A stretch of 64,000 bases of DNA from assembly GCA_963746605.1 (NCBI GenBank), contig CAVVCH010000009.1, positions 10,409 to 74,408 on the forward strand. The letters run 5' to 3'. This stretch comes from CAVQSS01 sp963746605 (GTDB taxonomy: Bacteria; Desulfobacterota; RBG-13-43-22). Every line of letters begins with the position of its first letter. The first letter of the stretch is position 1. The notes beneath the pieces are model-generated. The model had not been told where the DNA came from. It saw nothing but the letters and a program-made list of their open reading frames with translations, and ran no database searches. The position numbers were made by a program, and so were the translations under genes. This document shows positions 24,462 to 34,998 of the stretch, one piece after another.

Positions 24462-24541
24462 AAAAGGCGGGCCTAAAAGCACAAGACATCATCCTGGCGG
24501 TCAATGGGAGACCGGTGGACAATCATCATCTCTATCACCGA
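24461..24541 (+). pseudogene. Remnant of a PDZ domain (HtrA/DegP-type)
   Basis: The frame starting at 24461 reads EKAGLKAQDIILAVNGRPVD, which matches the AGL-x-x-GD-x-I-x-x-(V/I)NG core of DegP-type PDZ domains. There is no start codon, no upstream protease domain and no true stop before it runs into the antisense of the efflux channel gene. It looks like the leftover end of a deleted gene. Confidence 0.5.
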
Positions 24542-25980
24542 GGGACGGATGATGCCGATGTCCACCCGCCGCCCAGCGCCTTGATGAGCAGTACCGTAGC
24601 CGTCATCCTCCGCCCGGCAATGTCTACCGCCGCCCTCTCGTTCGTCAAGGCAATCGTCTGCGCCACAATCACGTTGAGATAGCTCACGATCCCCGCCTGG
24701 TACTGATTCATGGTCACCGTGAGCGATTGCTGCGCCGCCTGCACCGCCGCCTCCTGCACCAGCGCCTCGCGTTCAAGAAGGCGCAGCGCGGCCAGGTTGT
24801 CCTCTACCTCCTGAAAACCCGTCAGTACGGTCTGGCGGTAAGACGCCACCGCGCCGTCGTAGGCCGCTCTCGCCTGGTCCGTCAGGGCCTGTATCGAGCC
24901 GCCGGCAAAGAGCGGCTGCGCCAGGGAAGGCCCCAGCGACCAGAAGTGACTGGGCCAGGTGAGCCACTTTGAAATGTCGCCGCTTTCGAATCCGCCCAAT
25001 AAGCTTAGGGTAAATCTCGGGAAGAAGGCGGCTGTGGCCACGCCGATCTGCGCGTTGGCCGCGGCCACCCGCCGCTCCGCCGCCGCGATATCGGGCCTTC
25101 GTTCGAGAAGCTCCGAGGGCAGGCCGACGGGTACGGCGGGCGGGAGCGGGTTAAACGGGGCCGACGCCAGGGAGAAGGCCGACGCCGGCTTCCCGATAAG
25201 GAGCGCCAGGGCGTGTTCCAACTGCGCGCGCTGCACGCCCAGGTCGATCAGTTGGGCCTTGGTGGACTCCAACTGCGTCTGGGCCTGGAGGACATCCACT
25301 TTTCCCGCCACCCCGCCGCCATAGCGGTTCTGGGCCAAGTCCAGCGCCTTTTGGTAAGCTCCGACCGTCGCCTCGAGAAGCTTTTTCTGGGTGTCAACCG
25401 TTCGCAGTTGAAAATAGGCTTGGGCGAGCGCACTCTGCGCGCTCAAACGGGCGGATTCGAGGTCTGCGGCGCTCGCCTCGGCGCTGTCCCGGCTGGCCTC
25501 GACCGTGCGGCGGATGCGGCCCCAGACGTCGGCCTCCCAGGACAGGTTGACGGGTAAGAGAAAATCCGATGTGGTGGTGTCCCCGAAAGCCTGGCCCCTG
25601 GAGAGGGTGGAGGAACCATCCGCCCGCGTATAGGTGACGCCGGTGGTGACGAAGGGAAAATAACTGGCCCGGGCGATCTGGACCAACGCCTGGGCCTGAC
25701 GGACCTGGGCCTCAGCCGCCTTGACGTTCTGGTTCGAGAGGTTTATCTGTTCCTCCAGGTCGTTCAACTGGGGATCGTCGAATACGTTCCACCAATCCCC
25801 CCGGGCCACGGCATCTGCTGGCTGAGCCGTTTTCCAACCCGCGGTTTCAGAGGTTTCTTTATAGGCTTCCGGCACAGGAGCGTCGGGTCTTTGATAATCG
25901 GGCCCGACAACACAGGCGGCGAACAAGAGCGGCAGCACCGCTATCCACATCCGCTTCATTCCCCTGATCATGGGTTTCAC
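24535..25980 (-). CDS. Outer-membrane efflux channel lipoprotein (NodT/OprM family)
   Basis: 481 residues from GTG, or from an internal ATG three codons on. Lipobox LLFAAC is near residue 22, followed by VVGPDYQRPDAPVPEAY, the standard NodT start. Two TolC-like repeats follow, with LLERRPDIAAAERRVAAANAQIGVA mid-protein and QEVEDNLAALRLLEREA near the end. It forms the trimeric outer-membrane duct for the MdtABC-type pump, whose last permease ends 4 bp upstream. Confidence 0.92.
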   Translation of the reverse strand: MKPMIRGMKRMWIAVLPLLFAACVVGPDYQRPDAPVPEAYKETSETAGWKTAQPADAVARGDWWNVFDDPQLNDLEEQINLSNQNVKAAEAQVRQAQALVQIARASYFPFVTTGVTYTRADGSSTLSRGQAFGDTTTSDFLLPVNLSWEADVWGRIRRTVEASRDSAEASAADLESARLSAQSALAQAYFQLRTVDTQKKLLEATVGAYQKALDLAQNRYGGGVAGKVDVLQAQTQLESTKAQLIDLGVQRAQLEHALALLIGKPASAFSLASAPFNPLPPAVPVGLPSELLERRPDIAAAERRVAAANAQIGVATAAFFPRFTLSLLGGFESGDISKWLTWPSHFWSLGPSLAQPLFAGGSIQALTDQARAAYDGAVASYRQTVLTGFQEVEDNLAALRLLEREALVQEAAVQAAQQSLTVTMNQYQAGIVSYLNVIVAQTIALTNERAAVDIAGRRMTATVLLIKALGGGWTSASSVPR

Positions 25981-25984
25981 GTTT

Positions 25985-28900
25985 TCACCTCACACCTTCT
26001 CTGGGAGTATGGCCTATCGCAACCGGATGGCGATTCTGGCGCAATCCTTTCATTCGTAACCTGAACCGGTCCAGGTAGAGATACATCACGGGCGTCGTAT
26101 ACAGGGTGAGCATCTGGCTGATGACCAGTCCGCCGACAATGGCAATACCGAGGGGGCGACGAAGCTCCGAGCCCACCCCGCGGCCCAAGGCCAGGGGCAA
26201 GGCGCCGAGCAGGGCCGCCATGGTGGTCATCATAATCGGCCGAAACCGTAACAAACAGGCCTGATAGATGGCCTCCTCCGGACTCTTCCCTTCCTTACGC
26301 TCGGACTCTATGGCGAAGTCCACCATCATGATGCCGTTCTTTTTGACGATGCCGATCAGCAGGATGATCCCGATAAAGGCAATGACGCTTAGATCCGTGC
26401 GGAAGATCAGCAGGGCCAGTAACGCCCCCACCCCGGCCGACGGGAGGGTGGAGAGGATGGTGATGGGATGGATATAGCTCTCATAGAGAATGCCGAGCAC
26501 GATATAAACCGTCACCAGGGCCGCCAGGATGAGCAGCGGCTGGTTGGCCAAAGAGGCCTGGAAGGCCTGGGCCGTCCCTGAAAAACTGCCCCGGATGGAG
26601 GTCGGCATCCCCATTTGATGGGTGGCGGTCTCCACGGCCTGAACGGCCTCCCCGAGGGGTTTCCCGGGCAGCAAATTGAAAGAGATGGTCACCGAAGGAA
26701 ACTGACTCTGGTGGTTGACGGCGAGCGAAGTGGCATTGCGCTCGAACCGGCTGAAGGCGCTTAAGGGCACCATAGCCCCATTGGCTCCGCGGACATAGAT
26801 GTCTTTAAGTGTTTCCGGCTGCTGCCAGTATTCCGGGGCCACCTCCATAATCAGGTGGTATTGATTTAACAGCGTGTAATTGATGGCCACCTGCCGCTGC
26901 CCAAAGGCGTCGTAGAGGACGTTGTCGATCATCTGGGAAGTAATCCCCAGCCGCGAGGCCGTAGCCCGGTCGATCTCCAGCCGGGCCTCCCGCCCCTTGT
27001 TCTGCTGATCGCTGCTCACATCCACCAGCCCCGGCAGGCTGCGGAGCCGCTGAAGGATACGGGGGGCCCAGGTCGTCAGGTCGGCCAAATTGTCACCCTG
27101 GAGGGTATATTGATACATGGCATTACTGAGCCTCCCTCCGATGCGCAGGTCCTGGACCGGCTGAAGATAGGTCGGGGCCCCGGGCACCTGGGCCAGCTTT
27201 TTACGGAGCCGGGCAATCGCCTGCCCGATATCGGATGTCCGCTGCTCGAAGGGTTTCAGGGTAATAAACATCCGGCCGGTATTGGCCGCCGTGCCTCCGC
27301 CTCCGCCGCCCCCGGTAAAACCCGCGGAATAGACCACTTCCGGGTCGGATTTGATGATGTCCAATATTTGAGCCAACTTGGCCCGCATGGCCTGAAAGGA
27401 TATGTCCTGTTCGGCCTGAATGCTGCCGGCGATCCGGCCGGTATCCTGCTCCGGGAAAAAGCCCTTGGGAACGATAACGAAGAGGACGCCGCTGGTTACC
27501 ACCGTGACCAGCATCAGCAGGAGCATCAATCGAGGGTGTCGAAAGGCCCAACGCAACGTTCTTTCATAGAGCCGGTGCATCCCGGTGAAAGCCGCTTCGC
27601 TAATTTTATAAAGATGGCCGTGGGCACTGGTTTTTCTGGGTTTTAGGAGGACGGCGCACATCATGGGCGTGGTGGTGAGCGAAACAACCAAAGAGACCAT
27701 GATGGCCGCGGACAGGGTGACGGCAAACTCGCGGAACAATCGACCCACCATGCCGCCCATCAGCAGGATGGGAATGAAAACGGCCACCAGGGAGGTGCTC
27801 ATGGACAAAACGGTAAAGCCGATTTCCCGGGCTCCCTGGAAGGCGGCCTCCCGAGGGGGGACGCCCTCTTCGATGTGGCGGGTGATGTTTTCCAGGACCA
27901 CGATGGCGTCATCCACCACAAATCCCGTGGCCACGGTCAGGGCCATAAGAGAAAGGTTGTCCAGGTTGTAGCCGAACAGGTACATCACCCCACAGGTGCC
28001 TATCAGGGAGACGGCCACGGCCACGCCCGGAATGACGGTGGAGCGGAAGCTTCTTAAGAAGCCGAAGACCACCAGGATGACCAGAAGGAAAGAGACGACC
28101 AGGGCCCGCTCCACATCTCTCAAGGAACCCCGGATGGGGGGGGTTCGGTCGGAAACGACGGAGAACTCCACTTCTCCGGGCAGGGCGGCTTTAAGCTGGG
28201 GAAGCAGGGCCTTAACCCGATCGACCGTTTCGATGATGTTGGCCCCGGGCTGTCGAAAGATAACCGCCATAACTGCCTGGTTTTCCGTTGACCATCCCGG
28301 CGGTGCGCAGGTCTTCCACCGAGTCAGTCACCCGGCCCACATCGGATAGCCGGAGGGCGGCGCCGGCCCGGTAATTGATGATCAAGGGTGGATACTTATC
28401 CGCCGTTCGGAGCTGGTCGTTGGTCTGGATCTCCCAGGTCTTTTCCCGGTTGGACAACTGGCCTTTCGGCCGATTCACCGTGGTCCGGCTCAAGACGCCC
28501 CGGACGTCTTCCAGGCTGACCCCGTATTTGTTCAAGGCCGAAGGGTTCAATTCCACCCGTACGGCCGGGAGGGAACTGCCGCCGATAAACACCTGGCCCA
28601 CCCCCTCCACCTGGGACAGTTTCTGTTGCATGATGCTCGAGGCCGCGTCATAAAGCTTGGCCGTGGTGATCGTATCCGAGGTCAGGGCGACAATCAGGAC
28701 AGGGGCATCGGCCGGGTTGACCTTGCGGTAGGTCGGGTTGCTGGGAAGGTTGGCCGGGAGATAACCCCGGGCGGCATTGATGGCTGCCTGGACGTCCCTG
28801 GCCGCCCCGTTGATATTGCGGTTCAGGTCAAACTGCAAGACAATGCCCGTAGAGCCCCGGTAGCTGGTCGAGGTCATCTCGGTGACTCCGGCGATGCGTC

Positions 28901-29114
28901 CGAACTGGCGCTCCAGTGGGGCGGCCACCGATGTGGCCATGGTCTCGGGATCCGCCCCGGGCAAGGCCGCCGACACCTGGATGGTGGGGAAATCCACCGG
29001 CGGCAGAGGCGATACCGGCAGCAGGCGAAAGGCGATGATTCCGGACAGGGCCAGTCCCAGGGTGAGCAGGGTGGTGGCTACGGGTCTATTGATGAAGTGG
29101 GCTGAAAGATTCAT
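25985..29114 (-). CDS. RND efflux permease, MdtC-like (frameshifted)
   Basis: The first part begins MNLSAHFINRPVATTLL and reads to VNGKPG. The rest continues in another frame from AVMAVIFRQPGANIIETVDRVK to the end. Removing one G (or A) near 28276-28285 gives about 1042 residues, the normal RND length. TM4 carries the proton-relay pair in VVDDAIVVLENITRHIEEG. It pairs with the preceding MdtB-like permease; in E. coli MdtB and MdtC form a mixed trimer exporting bile salts and novobiocin. Start ATG is 18 bp after the mdtB-like stop. Confidence 0.85.
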
Positions 29115-29132
29115 TCTTACTGGAATCCTTCA

Positions 29133-32100
29133 TTATTCCGTCTTTGTCTTATTGGTCCCACGTTCTTTGATCCTTCTGGCCAACCGGTCGAAACCCAGAT
29201 AGATGACCGGCGTGGTGTAGAGGGTCAGGATCTGGCTGATGATCAGACCGCCGACGATGGATATGCCCAGCGGGTGTCGAAGCTCCGATCCCACTCCTCC
29301 GCCGATGGCCAGGGGAAGGGCCCCGAGCAGGGCGGCCAAGGTGGTCATCATGATCGGCCGGAAACGCAGCAAAGAAGCCTGATAGATGGCCTCCTCCGGA
29401 CTCTTTCCCTCTTTTCGCTCGGCCTCGAGGGCGAAATCGACCATCATAATCCCGTTCTTTTTGACGATCCCGATGAGCAAGATGATACCGATCAGGGCGA
29501 TGACACTGAATTCGGATCGGAAGATCAAAAGGGCCAGGAAAGCCCCCACCCCGGCCGACGGCAGGGTGGAAAGGATGGTGATGGGGTGGATATAGCTCTC
29601 ATACAGGATTCCCAGGACGATGTAGACCGTTATCAGGGCCGCCAGGATCAGCAGGGGTTCGCTGGCCAGGGAGGCCTTGAAGGCCTGGGCCGTTCCCTGA
29701 AAACTGCCCCGGATGCTGGGGGGGAGGCCTAATTGGTGGGCCGTCTCCTCCACCGCTTGAACGGCCTTTCCCAGAGAGGCCCCTTTTTTCAGGTCGAAGG
29801 AGACGGTCACCGAGGGGAATTGTCCTTGACGGCTGATGAGCAGCGGCCCGGTCGTCTCCGAGATCCGGGTAAAGGCGCTGAGCGGTACTTGACCGCTATT
29901 CGTGCCCTGGAGGTAGAGGTTCCCTATTTGTCTCGGATCTTGCTGAAACTCCGGCTTAAGGCCCAGAATGACCCGGTACTGGTTCAATTGGGTAAAGATG
30001 GTCGAAATGATCCGCTGCCCATAGCCATTGTAAAGGGTGTCGTCGATGAGTTGCGGCTGGATGCCGAAGCGCGATGCCGTGCTGCGGTCGATGTCCACGG
30101 CCAGCCGCAGCCCCTGGTCCTGTTGATCGCTGCTGACGTCCTGAAGTTCGGGACGCTCGCTTAAGGCCTTAACCAGCTTGGGGGCCCAGGCATACAATTC
30201 CTTGGCGTCGGGGTCTTCCATGGTATATTGAAATTGCGTGCGGCTGACCCGGGCGTCGACCGTGAGGTCCTGCACCGGCTGGAGAAAGAGCTTGATTCCT
30301 TCGACTTGGGCCAGTTCCGGCTGGAGTCGGTTGATCACCTGGGTGGCGTTGATCCGGCGCTCCTCCAGGGGCTTGAGATTGATCAGAATACGTCCGCTGT
30401 TAAGGGTGGCATTGGTCCCATCGATGCCGATAAAAGAGGACAGGCTCATGACTGCCGGATCCTTCAGGATGACCTTGGCCAGGTCCTGTTGCCTTCCGGC
30501 CATCGCGGAAAAGGAGATCGATTGGGGGGCGTCCGATATACCGAGGATGACCCCCGTGTCCTGGACCGGGAAAAACCCTTTCGGAACGATGAAAAACAAG
30601 ACCACGGTCAGGACCAGGGTGCCGACGGCCACCATTAACGTCGCCTTCTGGTGTCCGAGAACCCAGCGCAGGGTCCTTCCGTAGGCTGCGATAATACGGT
30701 CGAACATCTGTCCGGACACTCGGTAAAATCGGCCCTGTCGCTCCACGGGCGTGTGTTTGAGGAGACGGGCGCACATCATGGGCGTTAGGGTCAAGGAGAC
30801 GGCAGCGGAAATAATGATGGTCACTCCCAGGGTGACGGCAAATTCCCGGAACAACCGGCCCACCACGTCCCCCATGAACAAGAGGGGGATGAGCACGGCG
30901 ATGAGCGAGACGGTCAGGGACAGGATGGTAAAGCCGATCTGTTTGGAGCCTTTGAGGGCGGCTTCGAGGGGATCGTCCCCTTCCTCGATGAACCGGGAGA
31001 TATTTTCGATCATGACAATGGCGTCATCGACCACGAAGCCGGTGGAAATGGTCAGGGCCATCAGGGAGAGGTTGTTCAGACTGAATCCCAACAGATACAT
31101 CACCCCGAATGTGCCCACCAGGGACAAGGGGACGGCCACACTGGGAATGGTCGTGGCCGAAAAGTTGCGCAGGAAGATAAAGATGACCAGGATCACCAGG
31201 GCCACGGCCAGCATCAGCTCGAACTCCACATCCCGGACCGAGGCGCGAATGGTCGTGGTTCGGTCGGTCAGGACCGAGACCTGTACGGCCGTCGGCAGGG
31301 AACTTTGCAGTTTGGGCATCAATTTTTTGATCCGGTCGACCACTTCGATGACATTGGCCCCCGGCTGTCGCTGGATATTTAAGATCACGGCCGGATCCGT
31401 GTTGGTCCAGGCCGCCTGCTGGATATTTTCGGCATCGTCCACCGCCTCGGCCACATCGGATAATTTAATGGGGGCCCCGTTTTTGTAGGCGATGATCAGG
31501 GGGCGGTATTGACTGCTGGTGAAGAGCTGATCGTTGGCCTGGATGATATAGGCCTGGCGCGGGCCGTCGAAGCTGCCCTTGGCCAGATTGACGTTGGCGT
31601 TGGTAATGGCCGTCCGCAGGTCTTCCAAATTCAACCCATAGGAGGCCAGGGCCGTCGGATTGGCCAAAATCCGCACCGCCGGCCGCTGCCCGCCGCTGAT
31701 GCTTACCAAACCCACACCGGGCAATTGGGAGATCTTTTGGGCGAACCGAGTGTCAGCCAGGTCTTCCACGGTGGGCAGGGGTAACGTCTTGGAGGTCAGG
31801 GCCAGGGTCAGGATCGGGGCGTCGGCCGGATTGACTTTACTGTAGACCGGCGGAGACGGCAAGTCCCGGGGAAGAAAGGTAAAGGCCGCATTGATCGAGG
31901 CCTGGACCTGTTGCTCGGCCACGTCGAGACTCAAGTCCAGGGTGAACTGCAAGGTGATGATCGAACTGCCGCTGGAACTGGTGGAGGTCATCTGGGTCAG
32001 ACCGGGCATTTGACCGAATTGGCGTTCCAGAGGGGCGGTCACCGACGAGGCCATGACATCGGGACTGGCGCCGGGATAAAAAGTCCGGACTTGAATGGTG

Positions 32101-32228
32101 GGGTAATCCACCTGAGGCAGGGCCGAGACGGCCAGCTCGCGGTAGGCCACGGCGCCGGCCAAAAGAAGGGCCACCATCAGCAGGGTGGTGGCCACCGGCC
32201 GAACGATGAAAGGGCGGGAAAGGTTCAT
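29133..32228 (-). CDS. RND efflux permease, MdtB-like
   Basis: 1031 residues, intact. Starts MNLSRPFIVRPVATTLLMVALLLAG. Two large periplasmic domains alternate with twelve membrane helices; TM4 has VVDDAIVMIENISRFIEEG with the essential Asp pair; GGGVGSELRHPLGISIVGG lies near the end. Its start overlaps the adaptor stop (TGATG). About half of its residues look shared with the next permease, consistent with an MdtB/MdtC duplication. Confidence 0.93.
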   Translation of the reverse strand: MNLSRPFIVRPVATTLLMVALLLAGAVAYRELAVSALPQVDYPTIQVRTFYPGASPDVMASSVTAPLERQFGQMPGLTQMTSTSSSGSSIITLQFTLDLSLDVAEQQVQASINAAFTFLPRDLPSPPVYSKVNPADAPILTLALTSKTLPLPTVEDLADTRFAQKISQLPGVGLVSISGGQRPAVRILANPTALASYGLNLEDLRTAITNANVNLAKGSFDGPRQAYIIQANDQLFTSSQYRPLIIAYKNGAPIKLSDVAEAVDDAENIQQAAWTNTDPAVILNIQRQPGANVIEVVDRIKKLMPKLQSSLPTAVQVSVLTDRTTTIRASVRDVEFELMLAVALVILVIFIFLRNFSATTIPSVAVPLSLVGTFGVMYLLGFSLNNLSLMALTISTGFVVDDAIVMIENISRFIEEGDDPLEAALKGSKQIGFTILSLTVSLIAVLIPLLFMGDVVGRLFREFAVTLGVTIIISAAVSLTLTPMMCARLLKHTPVERQGRFYRVSGQMFDRIIAAYGRTLRWVLGHQKATLMVAVGTLVLTVVLFFIVPKGFFPVQDTGVILGISDAPQSISFSAMAGRQQDLAKVILKDPAVMSLSSFIGIDGTNATLNSGRILINLKPLEERRINATQVINRLQPELAQVEGIKLFLQPVQDLTVDARVSRTQFQYTMEDPDAKELYAWAPKLVKALSERPELQDVSSDQQDQGLRLAVDIDRSTASRFGIQPQLIDDTLYNGYGQRIISTIFTQLNQYRVILGLKPEFQQDPRQIGNLYLQGTNSGQVPLSAFTRISETTGPLLISRQGQFPSVTVSFDLKKGASLGKAVQAVEETAHQLGLPPSIRGSFQGTAQAFKASLASEPLLILAALITVYIVLGILYESYIHPITILSTLPSAGVGAFLALLIFRSEFSVIALIGIILLIGIVKKNGIMMVDFALEAERKEGKSPEEAIYQASLLRFRPIMMTTLAALLGALPLAIGGGVGSELRHPLGISIVGGLIISQILTLYTTPVIYLGFDRLARRIKERGTNKTKTE

Positions 32229-33454
32229 CAGCGACTCCGCCGGTTATTTCCGCTCCCGTTGCCCTTTTCCCGAAGTTCCACCTTGGCCCCTTCCCGCAGC
32301 CGGTCGGCGCCGTCCACGACTACCCTATCCCCGACGGTCAAACCGGATGTGATAGAGGCCTCTCCACCCTGTATCTCGCCCACGCTGACCGGACGGACGG
32401 ACACGGTCCGGTCGGGGTTGACCAAGAAGACGAAGGCGCCCTTGGGACCTTGCTGGATGGCCGCCGCCGAGATAATGATGACGTCCTTTTTGACCTCCGC
32501 CAGCAAGCGGGCATTGACAAATTGGTTGGGGAACAGTTGATGTTCCCTGTTTTCAAAAAGGGCCTTCAGCCGCACCGTCCCGGTGGTGGAATCGATCTGA
32601 TTATCGATGGTCAGGAGACTTCCCACGGTTAGCTTTTTCTTCTGATCACGGTCAAGGGCCAGAACTTGAGGCCGCCGGCCGGCCTTGAGCTGGCCGAGCA
32701 CCTGGGGAATGTTGTCCTCGGGTAGGGAAAAGATGACCGAGATAGGCTGAAGCTGGGTGATGACCAGCAGCCCGTTGGGGTCGGCGGCATGAACGATATT
32801 ACCCGGGTCCACCAGACGCAGACCGACCCGACCGCCAATGGGGGCCGTGATCCGGCAGTAAACCAATTGCAGCTTGGCGTTATCGATCTGGCCCTGGTCG
32901 GCCTTAACCGTACCTTCGTACTGCCGCACGAGGGCCTCCTGGGTGTCGAGTTGCTGTTTGGGAATAGAGTCCTTCTGCCAGAGATCCCGGTATCGCTCCA
33001 GGTCGAGGAAGGCGTTCTTCAGGAGCGCCTGGTCACGGGCCATCTGCCCCTCGGCCTGCATCAACTGAACCTCGAAAGGTCGCGGGTCGATCCGGAACAG
33101 CAGTTGACCCCCGGCAACGGTTTGTCCCTCCTGGAAAAGGACCTCCATGAGCTGCCCGTCGACGCGGCTTTTTACCGTGACGGTATTGAGGGGAACGACG
33201 GAACCCAGCCCATTAAGATAAATGGGCATATCCCCTTGCTTGGCGGCCACGGCCGCCACCGGTACGGCGCGAACGGGTGGGCCGGCCTCCTGTTTGGCAA
33301 CCCGGGGTCTCTTATTCTCCGCCTTCACAAAATAGGCGACCGTCCCGGCCGCAACCAGAGCGATCAACAGTATGACGGCCCACCACCGCCTGTGCCCTGC
33401 CCGGCGGGGGCGGTCCGGTATTGCCTGCCTTTCCGAATGTTCTTCAACCATCAT
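32228..33454 (-). CDS. RND efflux periplasmic adaptor, MdtA-like
   Basis: 408 residues. One N-terminal membrane anchor (WWAVILLIALVAAGTVAYFV), then the biotinyl-lipoyl half (VKSRVDGQLMEVLFQEGQ), a helical hairpin and the second lipoyl half (RITAPIGGRVGLRLVDPGN), then the beta-barrel with LTVGDRVVVDGADRLREGA. It links the permeases to the outer-membrane channel and is first in a four-gene operon. A sigma-70-type promoter lies 44-72 bp upstream. Confidence 0.92.
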   Translation of the reverse strand: MMVEEHSERQAIPDRPRRAGHRRWWAVILLIALVAAGTVAYFVKAENKRPRVAKQEAGPPVRAVPVAAVAAKQGDMPIYLNGLGSVVPLNTVTVKSRVDGQLMEVLFQEGQTVAGGQLLFRIDPRPFEVQLMQAEGQMARDQALLKNAFLDLERYRDLWQKDSIPKQQLDTQEALVRQYEGTVKADQGQIDNAKLQLVYCRITAPIGGRVGLRLVDPGNIVHAADPNGLLVITQLQPISVIFSLPEDNIPQVLGQLKAGRRPQVLALDRDQKKKLTVGSLLTIDNQIDSTTGTVRLKALFENREHQLFPNQFVNARLLAEVKKDVIIISAAAIQQGPKGAFVFLVNPDRTVSVRPVSVGEIQGGEASITSGLTVGDRVVVDGADRLREGAKVELREKGNGSGNNRRSR

Positions 33455-33758
33455 GACCTCACAAACTAAGGAATAGAAAAGCGTTCTCGTGGAAAAAAAT
33501 ATAGTTTACTGGGCCGCTTAAGTCAATAGACAGGATGGAAACTTTTATTTCTTGTCTAAGACACTATAAAATCCCGAATGTTAAATATCCCCGAGAGATA
33601 GATCCGTTCTGCCGAAAGAGTGTGCCGTGAGGTTTGGAGGTTTTAAGTTGAGTTTTTTGCCCTTTGAAGTTATTCTGCCGGCTTTGAAGAGGGGAGCACC
33701 ACGGGGCCGGACATCCCCCAGGGAGGAAGGCTACCGATGGAACTAAAGAGAGGTTTGG
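33455..33758. other. Divergent intergenic region between the two efflux operons
   Basis: 304 bp. It holds the minus-strand promoter at 33498-33526. I see no convincing plus-strand promoter and no clear operator palindrome. The long antisense frame at 33564-34472 is a shadow of the adaptor gene. Confidence 0.6.
33498..33526 (-). promoter_or_regulatory. Sigma-70 promoter of the MdtABC-type operon
   Basis: On the minus strand TTGACT (33526-33521), 17-bp spacer, TATATT (33503-33498): five of six consensus bases in each box with the ideal spacing. The inferred start of transcription is near 33491, about 37 bp before the adaptor start codon. Confidence 0.75.
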
Positions 33759-34985
33759 ATGGTAAGAGGGAAGAGATTGACCGTATTCTCTAGGGTATCC
33801 GTTCTCCTGCTGTTGGGGATCACCCTTCTCAGCCAGGGATGCCGTAAGACAGCGACCAAAGAAGCTGCGCCGACCATGACCGTTGAGGTGTCGGACGTCC
33901 TGGTCAAGGATGTTCCGATTTATTCCGAATGGACCGCTTCGACCGACGGCTTCGTCAATGCCGCTATTCGAGCCCAGATCCAGGGATATCTCATTGAACA
34001 GGATTACAAGGAGGGGGATCTGGTCCGGAAAGGCCAGATTCTTTTCAAAATCGACCCCCGAACCTTTCAGGCTGCCCTGGAACAGGCCGAAGGACAGCTC
34101 ACCGAACAGCAGGCCCGGTGGGAAAACGCCCGGGCCAATCTCGAACGGATCAGACCCCTGGTGGAACGAAGAGCCGTCAGCCAAAAAGACCTGGATGACG
34201 CCCTCGGAACGGAGCAGGCCTCGCGGGCCGCCGTGATCGCGGCCCAGGCGGTGGTCGATAAGGCCAGGGTGGACCTGGGCTTCACCCGGATTACCTCTCC
34301 CATTGACGGCATCGCCGGCATTGCCAGAACCCAGATCGGCAACCTGGTCGGTCCGGGAACCCCGGGGGAATTGACGAACGTTTCCACGGTGGATCCGATC
34401 AAAGTCTATATTCCCATGAGCGAGCAGGAGTACCTGCGCTACCTGGTCAAAGACCACAAACGGGTTCAGCACATGCCCTTAGAGTTAGTCCTGGCTGACG
34501 GAACCGTTCATCCCCACCCGGGGGCCTTTGCCTTTGCCGCGAGATCCGTGGACGTCAGAACCGGCACCATCAAGGTGGCCGCCTTATTCCCCAATCCGGG
34601 AAATGTCCTCAGGCCGGGACAATTCGCCAGGGTTAGAGCCAGGATTATGATCAGGCCAAAGGCCCGGTTGATCCCCCAAAGGGCGGTTACGGAACTTCAA
34701 GGCGGTTATCAAGTCGGTGTAGTGGGTTCCGACCATAAGGTGGTCATCCGTTCGGTTAAGGTGGGGGAAAGGGTCGACAATCTCTGGATCATAGAAAAAG
34801 GCCTCAATCCAGGCGAGAAGGTGGTCAGCGAAGGGCTCCAAAAAGTCAAAGAAGGCCTGGTCGTGAAGACCAAGCCCTTCAACCCTGTTTTCGGGACGTC
34901 CCTTCCGGTAAACCCTCAGGGGACTTCCGGGGTCTCTCCAAAATCAGGGCCGGGATCGGCTGCCCCGGAAATCATCCGAAAATAG
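33759..34985 (+). CDS. RND efflux periplasmic adaptor lipoprotein, AcrA-like
   Basis: 408 residues. Lipobox LLSQGC near residue 28 gives a lipid anchor. Lipoyl halves IRAQIQGYLIEQDYKEGD and ITSPIDGIAGIARTQIGNLV flank a hairpin. The C-terminal domain includes LNPGEKVVSEGLQKVKEG, and the Pro/Gly-rich tail is variable. First gene of an adaptor-permease-channel operon divergent from the MdtABC-type operon; the permease starts 13 bp downstream. Confidence 0.92.
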   Translation: MVRGKRLTVFSRVSVLLLLGITLLSQGCRKTATKEAAPTMTVEVSDVLVKDVPIYSEWTASTDGFVNAAIRAQIQGYLIEQDYKEGDLVRKGQILFKIDPRTFQAALEQAEGQLTEQQARWENARANLERIRPLVERRAVSQKDLDDALGTEQASRAAVIAAQAVVDKARVDLGFTRITSPIDGIAGIARTQIGNLVGPGTPGELTNVSTVDPIKVYIPMSEQEYLRYLVKDHKRVQHMPLELVLADGTVHPHPGAFAFAARSVDVRTGTIKVAALFPNPGNVLRPGQFARVRARIMIRPKARLIPQRAVTELQGGYQVGVVGSDHKVVIRSVKVGERVDNLWIIEKGLNPGEKVVSEGLQKVKEGLVVKTKPFNPVFGTSLPVNPQGTSGVSPKSGPGSAAPEIIRK

Positions 34986-34998
34986 GGAGGGTTTCCGG

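Noticed and set aside
33564..34472. 302-codon minus-strand frame opposite the AcrA-like adaptor
   Set aside because: It is antisense to a well-supported adaptor gene and has no recognisable product or ribosome binding site.
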